DNA of 64,000 nucleotides, taken from assembly GCF_026616195.1 (NCBI RefSeq), contig NZ_JANHDH010000001.1, forward strand, positions 1 through 64,000, read 5' to 3'. This document shows, in pieces, positions 42,521-50,632 of the stretch. Both the position numbers and the translations under genes were made by a program. The notes under the pieces are model-generated. The model did not search any database, was not told the DNA's origin, and saw nothing but the letters and a program-made list of their open reading frames with translations. This DNA is from Haloarchaeobius amylolyticus (lineage in GTDB: Archaea; Halobacteriota; Halobacteria; Halobacteriales; Natrialbaceae). Position 1 is the first letter of the stretch, and the number at the start of each line of letters is the position of its first letter.

Positions 42521-42592
42521 GGGCTCGTAGATCAGAGGTAGATCACTCCCTTGGCATGGGAGAGGCCCCGGGTTCAAATCCCGGCGAGTCCA
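42521..42592 (+). tRNA. tRNA-Ala(GGC)
   Basis: Cloverleaf folds fully: acceptor gggctcg with cgagtcc, D stem gatc/gatc, anticodon stem ctccc/gggag with loop ttggcat (anticodon GGC), T stem ccggg/cccgg with loop ttcaaat. Pair 3-70 is G-U, the universal alanine identity element. No intron; CCA is not encoded. Confidence 0.97.
42579..42591 (+). repeat. 13-bp repeat, tRNA 3'-end copy
   Basis: tcccggcgagtcc in the T arm and acceptor stem recurs exactly at 42670-42682, 91 bases downstream. It resembles an attachment-site core at a tRNA end. Confidence 0.6.
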
Positions 42593-42624
42593 CTTCCTTC
42601 CCTCGTTTCACTCGGTCAGTCAGT

Positions 42625-42682
42625 GGACTCGCCGTAGTCCCTTTCACTCGCTTCGCTCGCTCAAGGGACTCCCGGCGAGTCC
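42625..42682. repeat. Nested palindrome downstream of tRNA-Ala with repeat of its 3' end
   Basis: Outer arms ggactcgccg (42625-42634) and cggcgagtcc (42673-42682), inner arms agtccctt (42636-42643) and aagggact (42663-42670). The right side reproduces the tRNA 3' end (tcccggcgagtcc); the left arm is its inverse. The gap 42593-42810 otherwise holds the promoter of the next gene and no coding sequence. Attachment-site relic or terminator are both possible. Confidence 0.6.
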
Positions 42683-42778
42683 TGTTTTGTGTTAGTTCGG
42701 TTTCGTCGAGTTGGTAGACATCATCTGGGACTGCGCCGAGGTCGGCAGACCATCGCTGGCCAGACCCATCCAGGATAA

Positions 42779-42788
42779 GTTATATATT
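42779..42788 (+). promoter_or_regulatory. TATA box of the islet propeller gene
   Basis: ttatatattt is centred 27 bases before the GTG at 42811. It supports that GTG as the start of a leaderless message. Confidence 0.7.
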
Positions 42789-42810
42789 TCTGACCTCTCG
42801 AACCAGAAGC

Positions 42811-44046
42811 GTGGGGCGCAAATTCAATCGTAGAAGCGTTCTTCGACACCTTACTGTCGGCGTGGTCGGAGGGGCCGCTGGGTGCCTGCGATTAGACGAG
42901 TCAAGTTCGACGAGGAGTACATCCCGTAATGGCACCCAGACAGGGGCGGAGACGGGCACGGCCGGTACAGACACGGTGCCGTCGTCGCCACCAGAGTCGC
43001 TCCCGGCACTCGGTATGGACGTGGTCTGGAACGTAGATAACCCCTTCAGGGACATAACGGGACTGCCGAGGCGGACGAATACACTCGTCGCGGAGCACGG
43101 CCTCTACACGGTCGGCGGTAACACGGGGACGGTCACTCGGCTGGACCCCGACAGTGGGACGCGCGAATGGGTTCGGGAACTCGGAGACCACATCGACCGC
43201 CCAGAGACCGTCCAGGTCATGCCAGACCGGTCATTTCTCACCGCAGCGACCGACGACGAGACGCTCCACGCCCTCGACGTATCGACCGGGGAGACCCGAT
43301 GGACACAGTCGCTAGATTCCACCGTCGAGGCCGTCAGCCTCACCGACGACTCGGTCGTCGTTGCCTGGAGTGGAGAGAGTAGCGACGACGCAAGCGGCGT
43401 CGGCTGTCTGGCCGGAGAAGACGGGACGTGGCGGTGGGACCAATCGAAAGCAGCGCTCAGGGAGGCGACCGGATATGATCCCATTCTGCCGAGAACGCTA
43501 TCGGAGCCGTTCGACGAGACCGTGTACGTTGGAACCCCGAATATCGGCTTCCGGGTTCGGACCACCGAGGGGTCGGTCGTCGGTGAGGCACCGTCAGGAA
43601 CCCACCGTCCGTTACTCGGCGACGACAGCATCTACATCCCCGGGTTGGATTGGGTAGACGCCGTAACTCTCTCGTCGTTCAGCCATCTGTGGACAGCAGA
43701 GCCGTCAGAGAGCCTCTCGACTGGCATCGCACTGACCGACAGCGGAGTGTACTTCGGGGCGAGAGACCACGGGCTCTACGGAATCGCGAGGGAGACAGGA
43801 GACCGGTTGTGGCGGTACGAGATGGAGAGTGAGGTCGAGACGACACCGGCAATCGCGGCTGGGCTGGTCTGGACCTCCGAGCGCGAGACCGACGACCGCC
43901 TGGTCGCTGTGGACGCGGAGACCGGGAGGCCGGTCGGGCAGTTCCTCGTCGGCGGTGAAGTTCAGGCGGTCACTGGTTCGGACGATGCGCTCTACGTGTT
44001 CACCAGCGAACAGACGTACCGACTTAACCCCAGTAGTATCGAGTGA
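42811..44046 (+). CDS. PQQ-like beta-propeller lipoprotein (islet)
   Basis: A 411-residue exported propeller protein. Signal: NRRSVLRHL with twin arginines and lipobox AAGCLRL at about residues 23-29, then a Ser/Thr linker. Blades show repeated D-x-T/S-G-x-x-x-W strands (LDPDSGTREWVRE, LDVSTGETRWTQS, IARETGDRLWRYE, VDAETGRPVG). It is more divergent than the propeller at 17203. GC is lower than in core genes. Start GTG fixed by the TATA box. Confidence 0.8.
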   Translation: MGRKFNRRSVLRHLTVGVVGGAAGCLRLDESSSTRSTSRNGTQTGAETGTAGTDTVPSSPPESLPALGMDVVWNVDNPFRDITGLPRRTNTLVAEHGLYTVGGNTGTVTRLDPDSGTREWVRELGDHIDRPETVQVMPDRSFLTAATDDETLHALDVSTGETRWTQSLDSTVEAVSLTDDSVVVAWSGESSDDASGVGCLAGEDGTWRWDQSKAALREATGYDPILPRTLSEPFDETVYVGTPNIGFRVRTTEGSVVGEAPSGTHRPLLGDDSIYIPGLDWVDAVTLSSFSHLWTAEPSESLSTGIALTDSGVYFGARDHGLYGIARETGDRLWRYEMESEVETTPAIAAGLVWTSERETDDRLVAVDAETGRPVGQFLVGGEVQAVTGSDDALYVFTSEQTYRLNPSSIE

Positions 44047-44118
44047 CACACCGAATCAACGGCGGGTCAGGGTCGTGAGTGACTCGGGTCGGTCAGCAAC
44101 GGAACACTGGAACCTGAT

Positions 44119-44919
44119 TTACACGGTGGTGAACGAGATGTCGTCGAGCCAGAGGTAAGACTCGTCACCATAGCTGGCGCTGGACCTGAACACGAGTTGA
44201 TGGGGTGCCTCGACGTCGAGGGCCGTCTCCGAGAAGTCGACCGACCCACGGGCGATCTCCGTGTCGTTGTGGTAGCCGATTACGGTGTCACCTCGGCGTT
44301 CGACCCGTATCCGGTGTTGGGTCCGTGGGTCGAACGTTTCAAACGAGACCTCGGTCGATGTCCCAAGCGCATGAAAGACTGCTTTCCCGTTCGCCGGTTG
44401 CCGACGTGCCGACCCGATTTTGAGGTGCGGAATCGTGTCGGTGACGGGGTCAGTCCGACTGCCGTACGTGGATACGTCGACAAGGTCGACGTGGACCCCA
44501 CGGTTATCGGGGTCCGGAGTCCGGAACGAGTATTCGAAATCGAAGTCGCCGTCGATTTCGATGACCGGGTCGGCCGTGACGAGTCCGTTACCGTCTGCCT
44601 CGCTATGGAGATGTAACGCGTACGAGCCCTCCAACGTCGAGGTTTCTTTCACAGTCCACTCGTTCAACGGCGGTCGCTCGCCCTGTTGCGGGCCGTCGAA
44701 GCCGCCGCTCTGTAACCAGAGAATCCGCCACGAGTCGTCGTACGAACCGTCTTCGAACCGTTCCTGGAACGACGACGGATCGGTGCGCGTGGCTGTGTCG
44801 GTGACGGCTGTTCGGGTGGTCGACCCCCCACCGTTCTCCAGCCGGAGACAACCGGTCAGGGCTGGGACGGTACTACCTGCAAGTGTTTCGAGGACTCCTC
44901 GCCGTGACGTCCACCTCAT
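44119..44919 (-). CDS. Secreted lipoprotein with lectin/LamG-like domain
   Basis: A 266-residue protein. Signal MRWTSRRGVLETLAG with twin arginines and lipobox ALTGCLRL at about residues 22-29. After a Thr-rich linker the rest is beta-rich with FEDGSYDDSWRILW, ALHLHSEADGNGL, DFEYSFRTPD and a final SYLWLDDISFTTV, a pattern seen in concanavalin-like (LamG/jelly-roll) domains. Sugar binding is possible but unproven. It is convergent with the propeller gene and shares its GCLRL lipobox. Confidence 0.65.
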   Translation of the reverse strand: MRWTSRRGVLETLAGSTVPALTGCLRLENGGGSTTRTAVTDTATRTDPSSFQERFEDGSYDDSWRILWLQSGGFDGPQQGERPPLNEWTVKETSTLEGSYALHLHSEADGNGLVTADPVIEIDGDFDFEYSFRTPDPDNRGVHVDLVDVSTYGSRTDPVTDTIPHLKIGSARRQPANGKAVFHALGTSTEVSFETFDPRTQHRIRVERRGDTVIGYHNDTEIARGSVDFSETALDVEAPHQLVFRSSASYGDESYLWLDDISFTTV

Positions 44920-44986
44920 TGTGGTGTCGAGATATATCAATCCAGTGTAAAGCGCTTTGCGGTCGGTTCTGTGGGATCTCGACGGG

Positions 44987-45592
44987 TCAGGCTAGCGCGG
45001 GAGACCGCTCCGCAGGCGCCAACCGAACCTCTTCCGCAACCTCCTGCCCGAAGTCCAGTTCCATCCGCAACTCGTTCCCCTCACGCTTCGTGACCTCGAA
45101 GCCCAGCCTGCGATACACCGCAATCGCGGCCTCGTTGTCGTCCACGACGTGCAGGCACAACCCGTCGTGCTCCGAGTCGGCAGCGTAGGCGATGGCGTGC
45201 TTGGTCAGTTCCGTCCCGATGCCACGGCCGTGGGCGTCCTGGTGGACGTAGACGAGGAACTCGGGCAGGCCGTTCGCACCGCCCGCGAAGCCGGCGTGGC
45301 CGAGCACCCGATCTCCGTCGACCGCGACGACGTTGGTCCCGTTCTCGCGGAGGCGGTCGAGCCACCGGCGGATCTCGCTCTCGCGGATAGGTGGTAGGCC
45401 CATCGAGCGGTGTTCCGGGGCGTAGTCGGTGTACATCTCGACGAGTGGCTCGACGTGTTCGTCGGTCAGGGGAACCACGAGCAGTGGGTGCCCGTGCTTG
45501 TCGACGAACCGGGGGCAGCGCGGCGGACAGAAGGGCGTCCCCTCGCATTCGCCGTGGTTCCAGGCGCAGGCTGCGGTGGTGTCGGCGGCCAT
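44987..45592 (-). CDS. GNAT acetyltransferase with Cys-rich N-terminus
   Basis: A 201-residue protein. Residues 1-30 hold four cysteines and a histidine (CAWNHGEC, FCPPRC), a likely zinc knuckle. Residues 35-185 form a GNAT domain: acetyl-CoA loop HQDAHGRGIGTELTKHA and AIAVYRRLGFEV. It transfers an acetyl group to an unknown amine. ATG at 45592 (MAADTT) chosen. A minus-strand TATA at 45656-45666 precedes it. Confidence 0.82.
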   Translation of the reverse strand: MAADTTAACAWNHGECEGTPFCPPRCPRFVDKHGHPLLVVPLTDEHVEPLVEMYTDYAPEHRSMGLPPIRESEIRRWLDRLRENGTNVVAVDGDRVLGHAGFAGGANGLPEFLVYVHQDAHGRGIGTELTKHAIAYAADSEHDGLCLHVVDDNEAAIAVYRRLGFEVTKREGNELRMELDFGQEVAEEVRLAPAERSPALA

Positions 45593-45655
45593 GACTGTTC
45601 TCACCGTAACCTTTGCATGGAAGGGACCTATCGATATTGCAGCCTATACGCGGGG

Positions 45656-45666
45656 TTTATATATTA
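45656..45666. promoter_or_regulatory. TATA box between GNAT and the 77-aa gene
   Basis: tttatatatta can be read on both strands. On the minus strand it is about 65 bases before the GNAT start. The plus-strand gene at 45784 has its own weaker element (gttatcac near 45755). The 190-base gap holds nothing else recognisable. Confidence 0.5.
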
Positions 45667-45783
45667 TCACGGGGCGATTCCGTCGTGCCCCACCCAGCGA
45701 GTCCCGGCACGGACGCGATGGTCGGCTTCACGACCCGGGAACCACCGCCAAGAGTTATCACACCACGGCCCGCACCTCGTGCC

Positions 45784-46017
45784 ATGGACGACGAGACCTA
45801 CGAGGAGCTCGTACAGTCGGTGACTCCCCGGGAGACCGTCGGCGGCGTCAAGACCTACCAGAACACGGTGGCGATGGCGTGTCCGGCCTGCGAGGAGCCG
45901 TTCGACGACCTGGTCGTCTGCGAAGACGAGTACAACAGTCTCGAGCTGAGCAAGATGCTGGACCTGTGCGTGACGACCCACGAGGGGGACGTACTGCTGT
46001 TCACGCACAAGCCCTGA
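45784..46017 (+). CDS. Small CxxC protein (77 aa)
   Basis: A 77-residue acidic protein with one CPAC pair (MACPACEEPFDDLVVCEDE) and a further Cys, giving a half zinc-ribbon appearance. It resembles haloarchaeal proteins annotated as flagella cluster proteins (DUF7385-like), though no archaellum genes are nearby. The start codon lies about 27 bases after gttatcac, so the mRNA is likely leaderless. Confidence 0.65.
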   Translation: MDDETYEELVQSVTPRETVGGVKTYQNTVAMACPACEEPFDDLVVCEDEYNSLELSKMLDLCVTTHEGDVLLFTHKP

Positions 46018-46074
46018 CCGGTCGCCCCTTTTCCGACCGCTGGCCTCAATAGCGTCAGCCACGCAGACACGGGT

Positions 46075-46500
46075 ATGCCAGGCGAGAGCCACGACCCGAC
46101 CGACATCCGGTCCATCGCGGTCCACGCCGACGACGTGGTCACCGCACTGGAGGCGACCGAGCAGGGTCGCGACGCGGTCCTCCGGGTCACGGCCCCCTTC
46201 GCGGGCCGGGTCCGGGCGCGCATCCACCTCGTCCAGACCGCCGAACCGGCCGACGACGGGGGTGACGGACCGGGGCCGATTCGCATCCCGCCGGGGAAAC
46301 TGGTCGCCGAGGACGCTCCCGCGTACCCGCACGCTCACGAGACCGAGCCCGACGGGGACTACGACGTGGAGGCGCACCACGAGCGACACGCCGAGGAGCT
46401 GGCCACGTGGCGCGAGCAGGTCCGCGAGCACTTCGTCGAGACGGTCGAACTGGACCTGCCGACGGAGAACCATCGCGTGGACGTGAAGGTGCTGGGCTGA
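46075..46500 (+). CDS. Hypothetical haloarchaeal protein (141 aa)
   Basis: An acidic soluble protein. The N-terminal half predicts beta strands (IRSIAVHADDVVTALEATEQ, RDAVLRVTAPFAGRVRARIH), the middle is a His/Asp-rich loop (YPHAHETEP, EAHHERHAEE), and the end is a strand. The His cluster could bind metal. No known family recognised. It precedes the M24 peptidase by 77 bases. Confidence 0.6.
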   Translation: MPGESHDPTDIRSIAVHADDVVTALEATEQGRDAVLRVTAPFAGRVRARIHLVQTAEPADDGGDGPGPIRIPPGKLVAEDAPAYPHAHETEPDGDYDVEAHHERHAEELATWREQVREHFVETVELDLPTENHRVDVKVLG

Positions 46501-46577
46501 GACAGGGCTGGGGGCCTGTCGCGAACGGACGCCCGGAACCGGGACCGTTTTGGCGGCTGGCCGTGCAGGGGAGCAAC

Positions 46578-47756
46578 ATGGAACCCGACTTCGCCGCCCT
46601 CGACGAGTTCCTCGCAGACGAGGGGCTCGATGGGTACGCGTTCCTCGACGACGAGTCGAACTCCAACCTCTACTACACGACCGGTTTCGGCGCACCGGAT
46701 CCGTTCTTCGCGGTCTACACGCCCGACGCCATCGGCGTGCTCGTCTCCTCGCTGGAGTACGGGCGCGCCAAGAAAGAGGGTCGGGCCGACGTGGTGAAAC
46801 GCCACGGCGACTACGACATCCAGGCCAAGCGCGAGGAACACGGCGACGACGCCTTCTTCGTCGTCATCGGCGAGTTCCTCGAGGACCTCGGCGTCTCCTC
46901 GCTCGCGGTCGAGACGGACTTCGGCGTCGGCGCGGCCGACAAGCTCCGCGATGACGGCTTCACGGTGAGGCCCGACGAGGACGGCGTCGTCGACGACATC
47001 CGGGCCGTCAAGACCGACGAGGAGGTCGACCACGTGCGCGAGGCCCAGCGCGCCAACGAGGCCGCGATGGCCCGCGCCGAGGAGCTCGTCCGCGAGGCGA
47101 GCGTCGAGGACGGCGTCCTCTACCGCCCCGACGCCGACGAACCCCTCACCAGCGAGTTCGTCAAGCAGGAGATCGAGATCACCCTGCTTCGCCACGACTG
47201 TTCGCTGGACGAGACCATCGTCGCCTGCGGGCAGGACGCCGCGGACCCCCACGACCGCGGCTCCGGCCCCCTCGAAGCCGACGAGTTCGTCATCGTGGAC
47301 ATCTTCCCGCGGCACAAGGCCTCGCGCTACCACTCCGACATGACCCGGACCTTCCTCAAGGGCGAGCCATCCGAGACCCAGCGCGAGTGGTACGAGGTCA
47401 CCGACGAGGCCCGCAAGGCCGCCCTCGACGCGGTCGAACCGGGCGCGACCGGCGAGGCGGTCAACCAGGCCGTCATCGACGTCTACCAGGACGCGGGCTA
47501 CCCGACCATCTTCACCGACCCGCAGACCGAGACGGGGTTCATCCACTCGACCGGCCACGGCGTCGGCCTCGACGTCCACGAGGGCCCCTCCATCAGTATC
47601 CGCGGCGAGGAGCTCGAACCCGGTCACGTCATCACCATCGAGCCGGGTCTGTACGACCCCGACGTCGGCGGCGTCCGCATCGAGGACATCGTCGTCGTCA
47701 CCGAGGACGGCTACGAGAACCTGACCGACTACCCCATCGAACTCGTCGTCGACTGA
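46578..47756 (+). CDS. M24 family metallopeptidase (Xaa-Pro dipeptidase-like)
   Basis: A 392-residue pita-bread metallopeptidase. Metal ligands are visible: Asp in VIVDIFPRHKASRYHSDMTR (two Asp), His in STGHGVGLDVHEGP, Glu in TIEPGLYDP, Glu in GGVRIEDIVVV. An N-terminal creatinase-type domain covers about residues 1-140. It probably cleaves X-Pro dipeptides or trims peptides. ATG at 46578 chosen; the upstream extension is not typical. Confidence 0.9.
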   Translation: MEPDFAALDEFLADEGLDGYAFLDDESNSNLYYTTGFGAPDPFFAVYTPDAIGVLVSSLEYGRAKKEGRADVVKRHGDYDIQAKREEHGDDAFFVVIGEFLEDLGVSSLAVETDFGVGAADKLRDDGFTVRPDEDGVVDDIRAVKTDEEVDHVREAQRANEAAMARAEELVREASVEDGVLYRPDADEPLTSEFVKQEIEITLLRHDCSLDETIVACGQDAADPHDRGSGPLEADEFVIVDIFPRHKASRYHSDMTRTFLKGEPSETQREWYEVTDEARKAALDAVEPGATGEAVNQAVIDVYQDAGYPTIFTDPQTETGFIHSTGHGVGLDVHEGPSISIRGEELEPGHVITIEPGLYDPDVGGVRIEDIVVVTEDGYENLTDYPIELVVD

Positions 47757-47856
47757 GCCGCCGCCGCCGACGCGGCCCTCGTATCACCACCGAGCGCCGC
47801 CGGCACGGCGGTTATCAAGGCTTAAAAACTCCCTCGCGGTAGAGTGAGGTAAGATC

Positions 47857-47967
47857 ATGGAACTTCGCGCATTCACCCCCGGTGGGGCGTTCAACTGGCT
47901 CATCATCATCATCCTCGGACTCATCGTGCTGACGACGGTGCTGTTCGTGTACGCCGGCTGGATCTGA
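47857..47967 (+). CDS. Single-helix membrane microprotein (36 aa)
   Basis: An ATG-started ORF of 36 residues: MELRAFTPGGAFNW followed by one hydrophobic helix (LIIIILGLIVLTTVLFVYAG). A ribosome site gaggt lies 6 bases before the ATG, which is unusual in haloarchaea and supports translation. cttaaaaact at 47821-47830 and gttatcaagg just before it are promoter candidates. Function unknown; such proteins often join respiratory or transport complexes. Confidence 0.65.
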   Translation: MELRAFTPGGAFNWLIIIILGLIVLTTVLFVYAGWI

Positions 47968-48010
47968 CCGACCGAACTCCTTTTCAGAACCCGTGCGCTA
48001 CCCGACTTCG

Positions 48011-48838
48011 ATGACGACACTGGTCGTCGGCGCGGGCGCGATGGGTCGCTGGGTAGCGCAGACGGTCCCCGGCGACGTCGCCTTCGCCGACACCGACCCG
48101 GCAGCCGCCGAGGCAGCGGCCGCCACCGTCGGTGGGCGGGCCGTCGCGCTCGACACCGACGAGACGTTCGAGGCGGTCTGCCTCGCGGTCCCGATGACGG
48201 TCGTCGCCCAGGCCATCGCAGACCACGCCGGGACGGCCGAGCAGGCTATCTACGACGTCACCGGTGAGATGGCGACGCCCGTCGAGGCGATGCGCGAGCA
48301 CGCCCCCGACCTGGAGCGGGTGAGTTTCCACCCCCTCTTCGCGCCCGAGAACGCGCCGGGGAACGTCCCGGTCGTCGCGGACTCGCCAGGGCCGGTCACG
48401 GACGCGGTCCGCGAGGCGATGACCGACGCCGGCAACGACGTGTTCGAGACCACCGTCGCCGAGCACGACGAGGCGATGCGTTCGGTCCAGGCGAAGGCCC
48501 ACGCCGCGATTCTCGCCTACGGACTGGCGGCCGACGAGGTCGACGACCGGTTCCATACCCCGGTCTCGGCCGTGCTCGACGACCTCGTCGGGCAGGTGAC
48601 CGGCGGCGAAGAGCACGTCTACGCGAGCATCCAGCGCGTCTTCGGCGGGGCGGCCGAGGTGGCCGACGCGGCGAGCAGAATCGCCGCTGCCGCGGGCGAC
48701 CACGACGAACAGCCCGACGAATATAGCGACGCCTTCGCGGCACTCTACCGGGAAGCCGGGCGAGCACACCACGACAGCGACATAGCACAGGCGACCGACC
48801 GAGACACCACAGACGAGACGGACGAGTCCCCAGAATGA
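48011..48838 (+). CDS. tyrA: Prephenate dehydrogenase
   Basis: A 275-residue enzyme for tyrosine synthesis. N-terminal Rossmann motif VVGAGAMGRWVAQ, then YDVTGEMATPVEAM and SFHPLFAPENAPGN with the conserved His; the helical dimerisation domain follows. The tail is very acidic. Its stop overlaps the methyltransferase start (ATGA). Other shikimate genes aroA and aroC lie 10-14 kb downstream on the same strand, separated by an islet. Confidence 0.88.
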   Translation: MTTLVVGAGAMGRWVAQTVPGDVAFADTDPAAAEAAAATVGGRAVALDTDETFEAVCLAVPMTVVAQAIADHAGTAEQAIYDVTGEMATPVEAMREHAPDLERVSFHPLFAPENAPGNVPVVADSPGPVTDAVREAMTDAGNDVFETTVAEHDEAMRSVQAKAHAAILAYGLAADEVDDRFHTPVSAVLDDLVGQVTGGEEHVYASIQRVFGGAAEVADAASRIAAAAGDHDEQPDEYSDAFAALYREAGRAHHDSDIAQATDRDTTDETDESPE

Positions 48839-50250
48839 CCCAGCGAGACGACATCGTCGCGAACGCGAAGTACCTGAAGAACGTCAGACCCATCGACCCC
48901 GAGGAGGTGTACGAGTACGTCGAGGGGCAACCCCATCCCGCCATCGTGCGCCAGACGCTTCGCGACGAGGCACTCGACCTCGGACTGGTCGAACGCCCGG
49001 ACGGGACGTTCGCGCCGGTCCCCGAGGACCCGGTGACGACGACCGTCGAGACGGTCGAGGCGCTCCCGGAGGTGTACGACCAGGAGCTCCAGGACCTGCT
49101 CGTCGAGCGTTTCGGCCTCGACTGGGCCGAGGGCGATTCCGGCGACACCCTCCGAACCACCATCCGGCGGCTCAAGGACGACTACTACCGCCGCCGGGAG
49201 GTCGAGTACGACGAGGTCGCCTCCCTCGGGTACGCCATCTACCACCTGCCGGACTTCTACGCGGCCGTCCAGTACGTACTGAACGACCTCGTCGCGAAGC
49301 GACTGCTCCCCCGGACCCTGCGCGTCCTCGACGTCGGTGCGGGCGTCGGCGGGCCGGCGCTCGGCCTGCACGACTTCCTGCCCGAGGAGACGCTGGTCGA
49401 CTACCACGCCGTGGAGCCGTCGGCCGCGACCGGGGTCCTCGACCGCCTGCTCGAATGCACCGCGCCGAGTTTCCACACCCGCATCACGCAGACGACCGCC
49501 GAGGCGTTCGAGCCCGAAGGCGAGTACGACCTCGTCCTGTTCGGGAACGTCCTGAACGAACTCGAAGACCCCGAGGCCGTGGTCCGGAAGTACCTCGACC
49601 ACCTCGCGGACGACGGGTCGATACTCGCGCTCGCGCCCGCCGACAAGAACACCAGCACAGGGCTTCGAGAGGTCGAACGCGCCGTCACCGACGAGGCGAC
49701 GGTCTACTCGCCGACGGTCCGGCTCTGGCCCACCGAGGAACCGAGCGACCGCGGCTGGTCGTTCGACGTGCGCCCGGACCTCGCCACCCCGGAGACACAG
49801 CGACGACTCGACGAGGCGACCCCGGAAGACGACGGGGGCCACGAGCCGGGCGAGTTCTGCAACGTCGACGTGCAGTTCTCCTACAGCCTCCTCCGCAGGG
49901 ACGGCGCGTGCATCCTCGACGTGACCCCCAGCGCGGACAGCTACGCCCGGATGGCCGACATGGACACCCACGTCTCGAACCGCATCGACCTGCTCGCGGT
50001 CAAGCTCTCGCACAACCTCGCCGAACCGGACGCGAACCCCCTGTTCAAGATCGGCGACGGCTCCGAGGACACCGACCACTACGCCGTCTCGGTGAAGGAG
50101 ACCAGCCTCAACCGCGACCTCCACGCGGCGGCCTACGGCGACCTGCTCGCGTTCGAGTCCGTCCTCGCGCTGTGGAACGACGACGAGGAGGCGTACAACC
50201 TCGTCGTGGACGAGGAGACCGTCGTCGACCGGATTCCGAAGCCGGTCTGA
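48835..50250 (+). CDS. SAM-dependent methyltransferase, Rsm22-like
   Basis: A 471-residue protein related to the Rsm22 mitoribosomal assembly family. A SAM site is visible as VLDVGAGVGGPALGLHD, followed by YHAVEPSAA and FGNVLNELEDPE. The C-terminal part contains YSLLRRDGACILDVTPSADS and a final helical region. Members act on small ribosomal subunits; direct methyltransfer is not proven. Coupled to tyrA by overlap. Confidence 0.8.
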   Translation: MTQRDDIVANAKYLKNVRPIDPEEVYEYVEGQPHPAIVRQTLRDEALDLGLVERPDGTFAPVPEDPVTTTVETVEALPEVYDQELQDLLVERFGLDWAEGDSGDTLRTTIRRLKDDYYRRREVEYDEVASLGYAIYHLPDFYAAVQYVLNDLVAKRLLPRTLRVLDVGAGVGGPALGLHDFLPEETLVDYHAVEPSAATGVLDRLLECTAPSFHTRITQTTAEAFEPEGEYDLVLFGNVLNELEDPEAVVRKYLDHLADDGSILALAPADKNTSTGLREVERAVTDEATVYSPTVRLWPTEEPSDRGWSFDVRPDLATPETQRRLDEATPEDDGGHEPGEFCNVDVQFSYSLLRRDGACILDVTPSADSYARMADMDTHVSNRIDLLAVKLSHNLAEPDANPLFKIGDGSEDTDHYAVSVKETSLNRDLHAAAYGDLLAFESVLALWNDDEEAYNLVVDEETVVDRIPKPV

Positions 50251-50348
50251 CTGCTGGTGTACCTTCTCGACCCGAACATCCTCACCCTCGTTCTCAGCCG
50301 ATGAAAATCTGCGAGAGTGCCTTTTGAGTCCCTCCCAAAGCCGCGAGT

Positions 50349-50612
50349 ATGCCAGCGGAGGACCGAAAGCGCGTCAGCGATGCACCGCGAGCGACCGACG
50401 GCTCGGAGTGGGAGGTCTTCGTCCGCGAGACGAGCACCGACCCCATGCAGCACGTCGGCAGCGTCACGGCGGACACCTGGGACCTCGCCTACGAGCAGGC
50501 CGCCGCGCTGTTCTCCTTTACCGCCGAGGACCTCTGGCTCTGCCCGGCCGACGCGGTGCACCGCTTCACCCCCTCGACGCTCGACGAGGCCGCGACCCCC
50601 GCGGGCGACTGA
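50349..50612 (+). CDS. Small PaaB-like protein, radical SAM partner (Htur_1727-type)
   Basis: An 87-residue protein. It fits the haloarchaeal family described as rSAM-partnered candidate RiPP (Htur_1727 type). The core EWEVFVRE, HVGSVTADTWDLAYEQAAAL and LWLCPADAVHRF strongly recalls PaaB-type small subunits (WEVF...HVGS...A...W.VP). One Cys (LWLCP) is present. A TATA-like gccttttgag lies about 27 bases before the ATG. The radical SAM gene begins 20 bases later. Confidence 0.75.
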   Translation: MPAEDRKRVSDAPRATDGSEWEVFVRETSTDPMQHVGSVTADTWDLAYEQAAALFSFTAEDLWLCPADAVHRFTPSTLDEAATPAGD

Positions 50613-50632
50613 CACGCACGAACTCACGAACC

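Noticed and set aside
45693..45783. An upstream GTG start for the 77-residue CxxC protein.
   Set aside because: The added residues are Pro/Arg-rich and not coding-like, and a closer promoter element supports the ATG at 45784.
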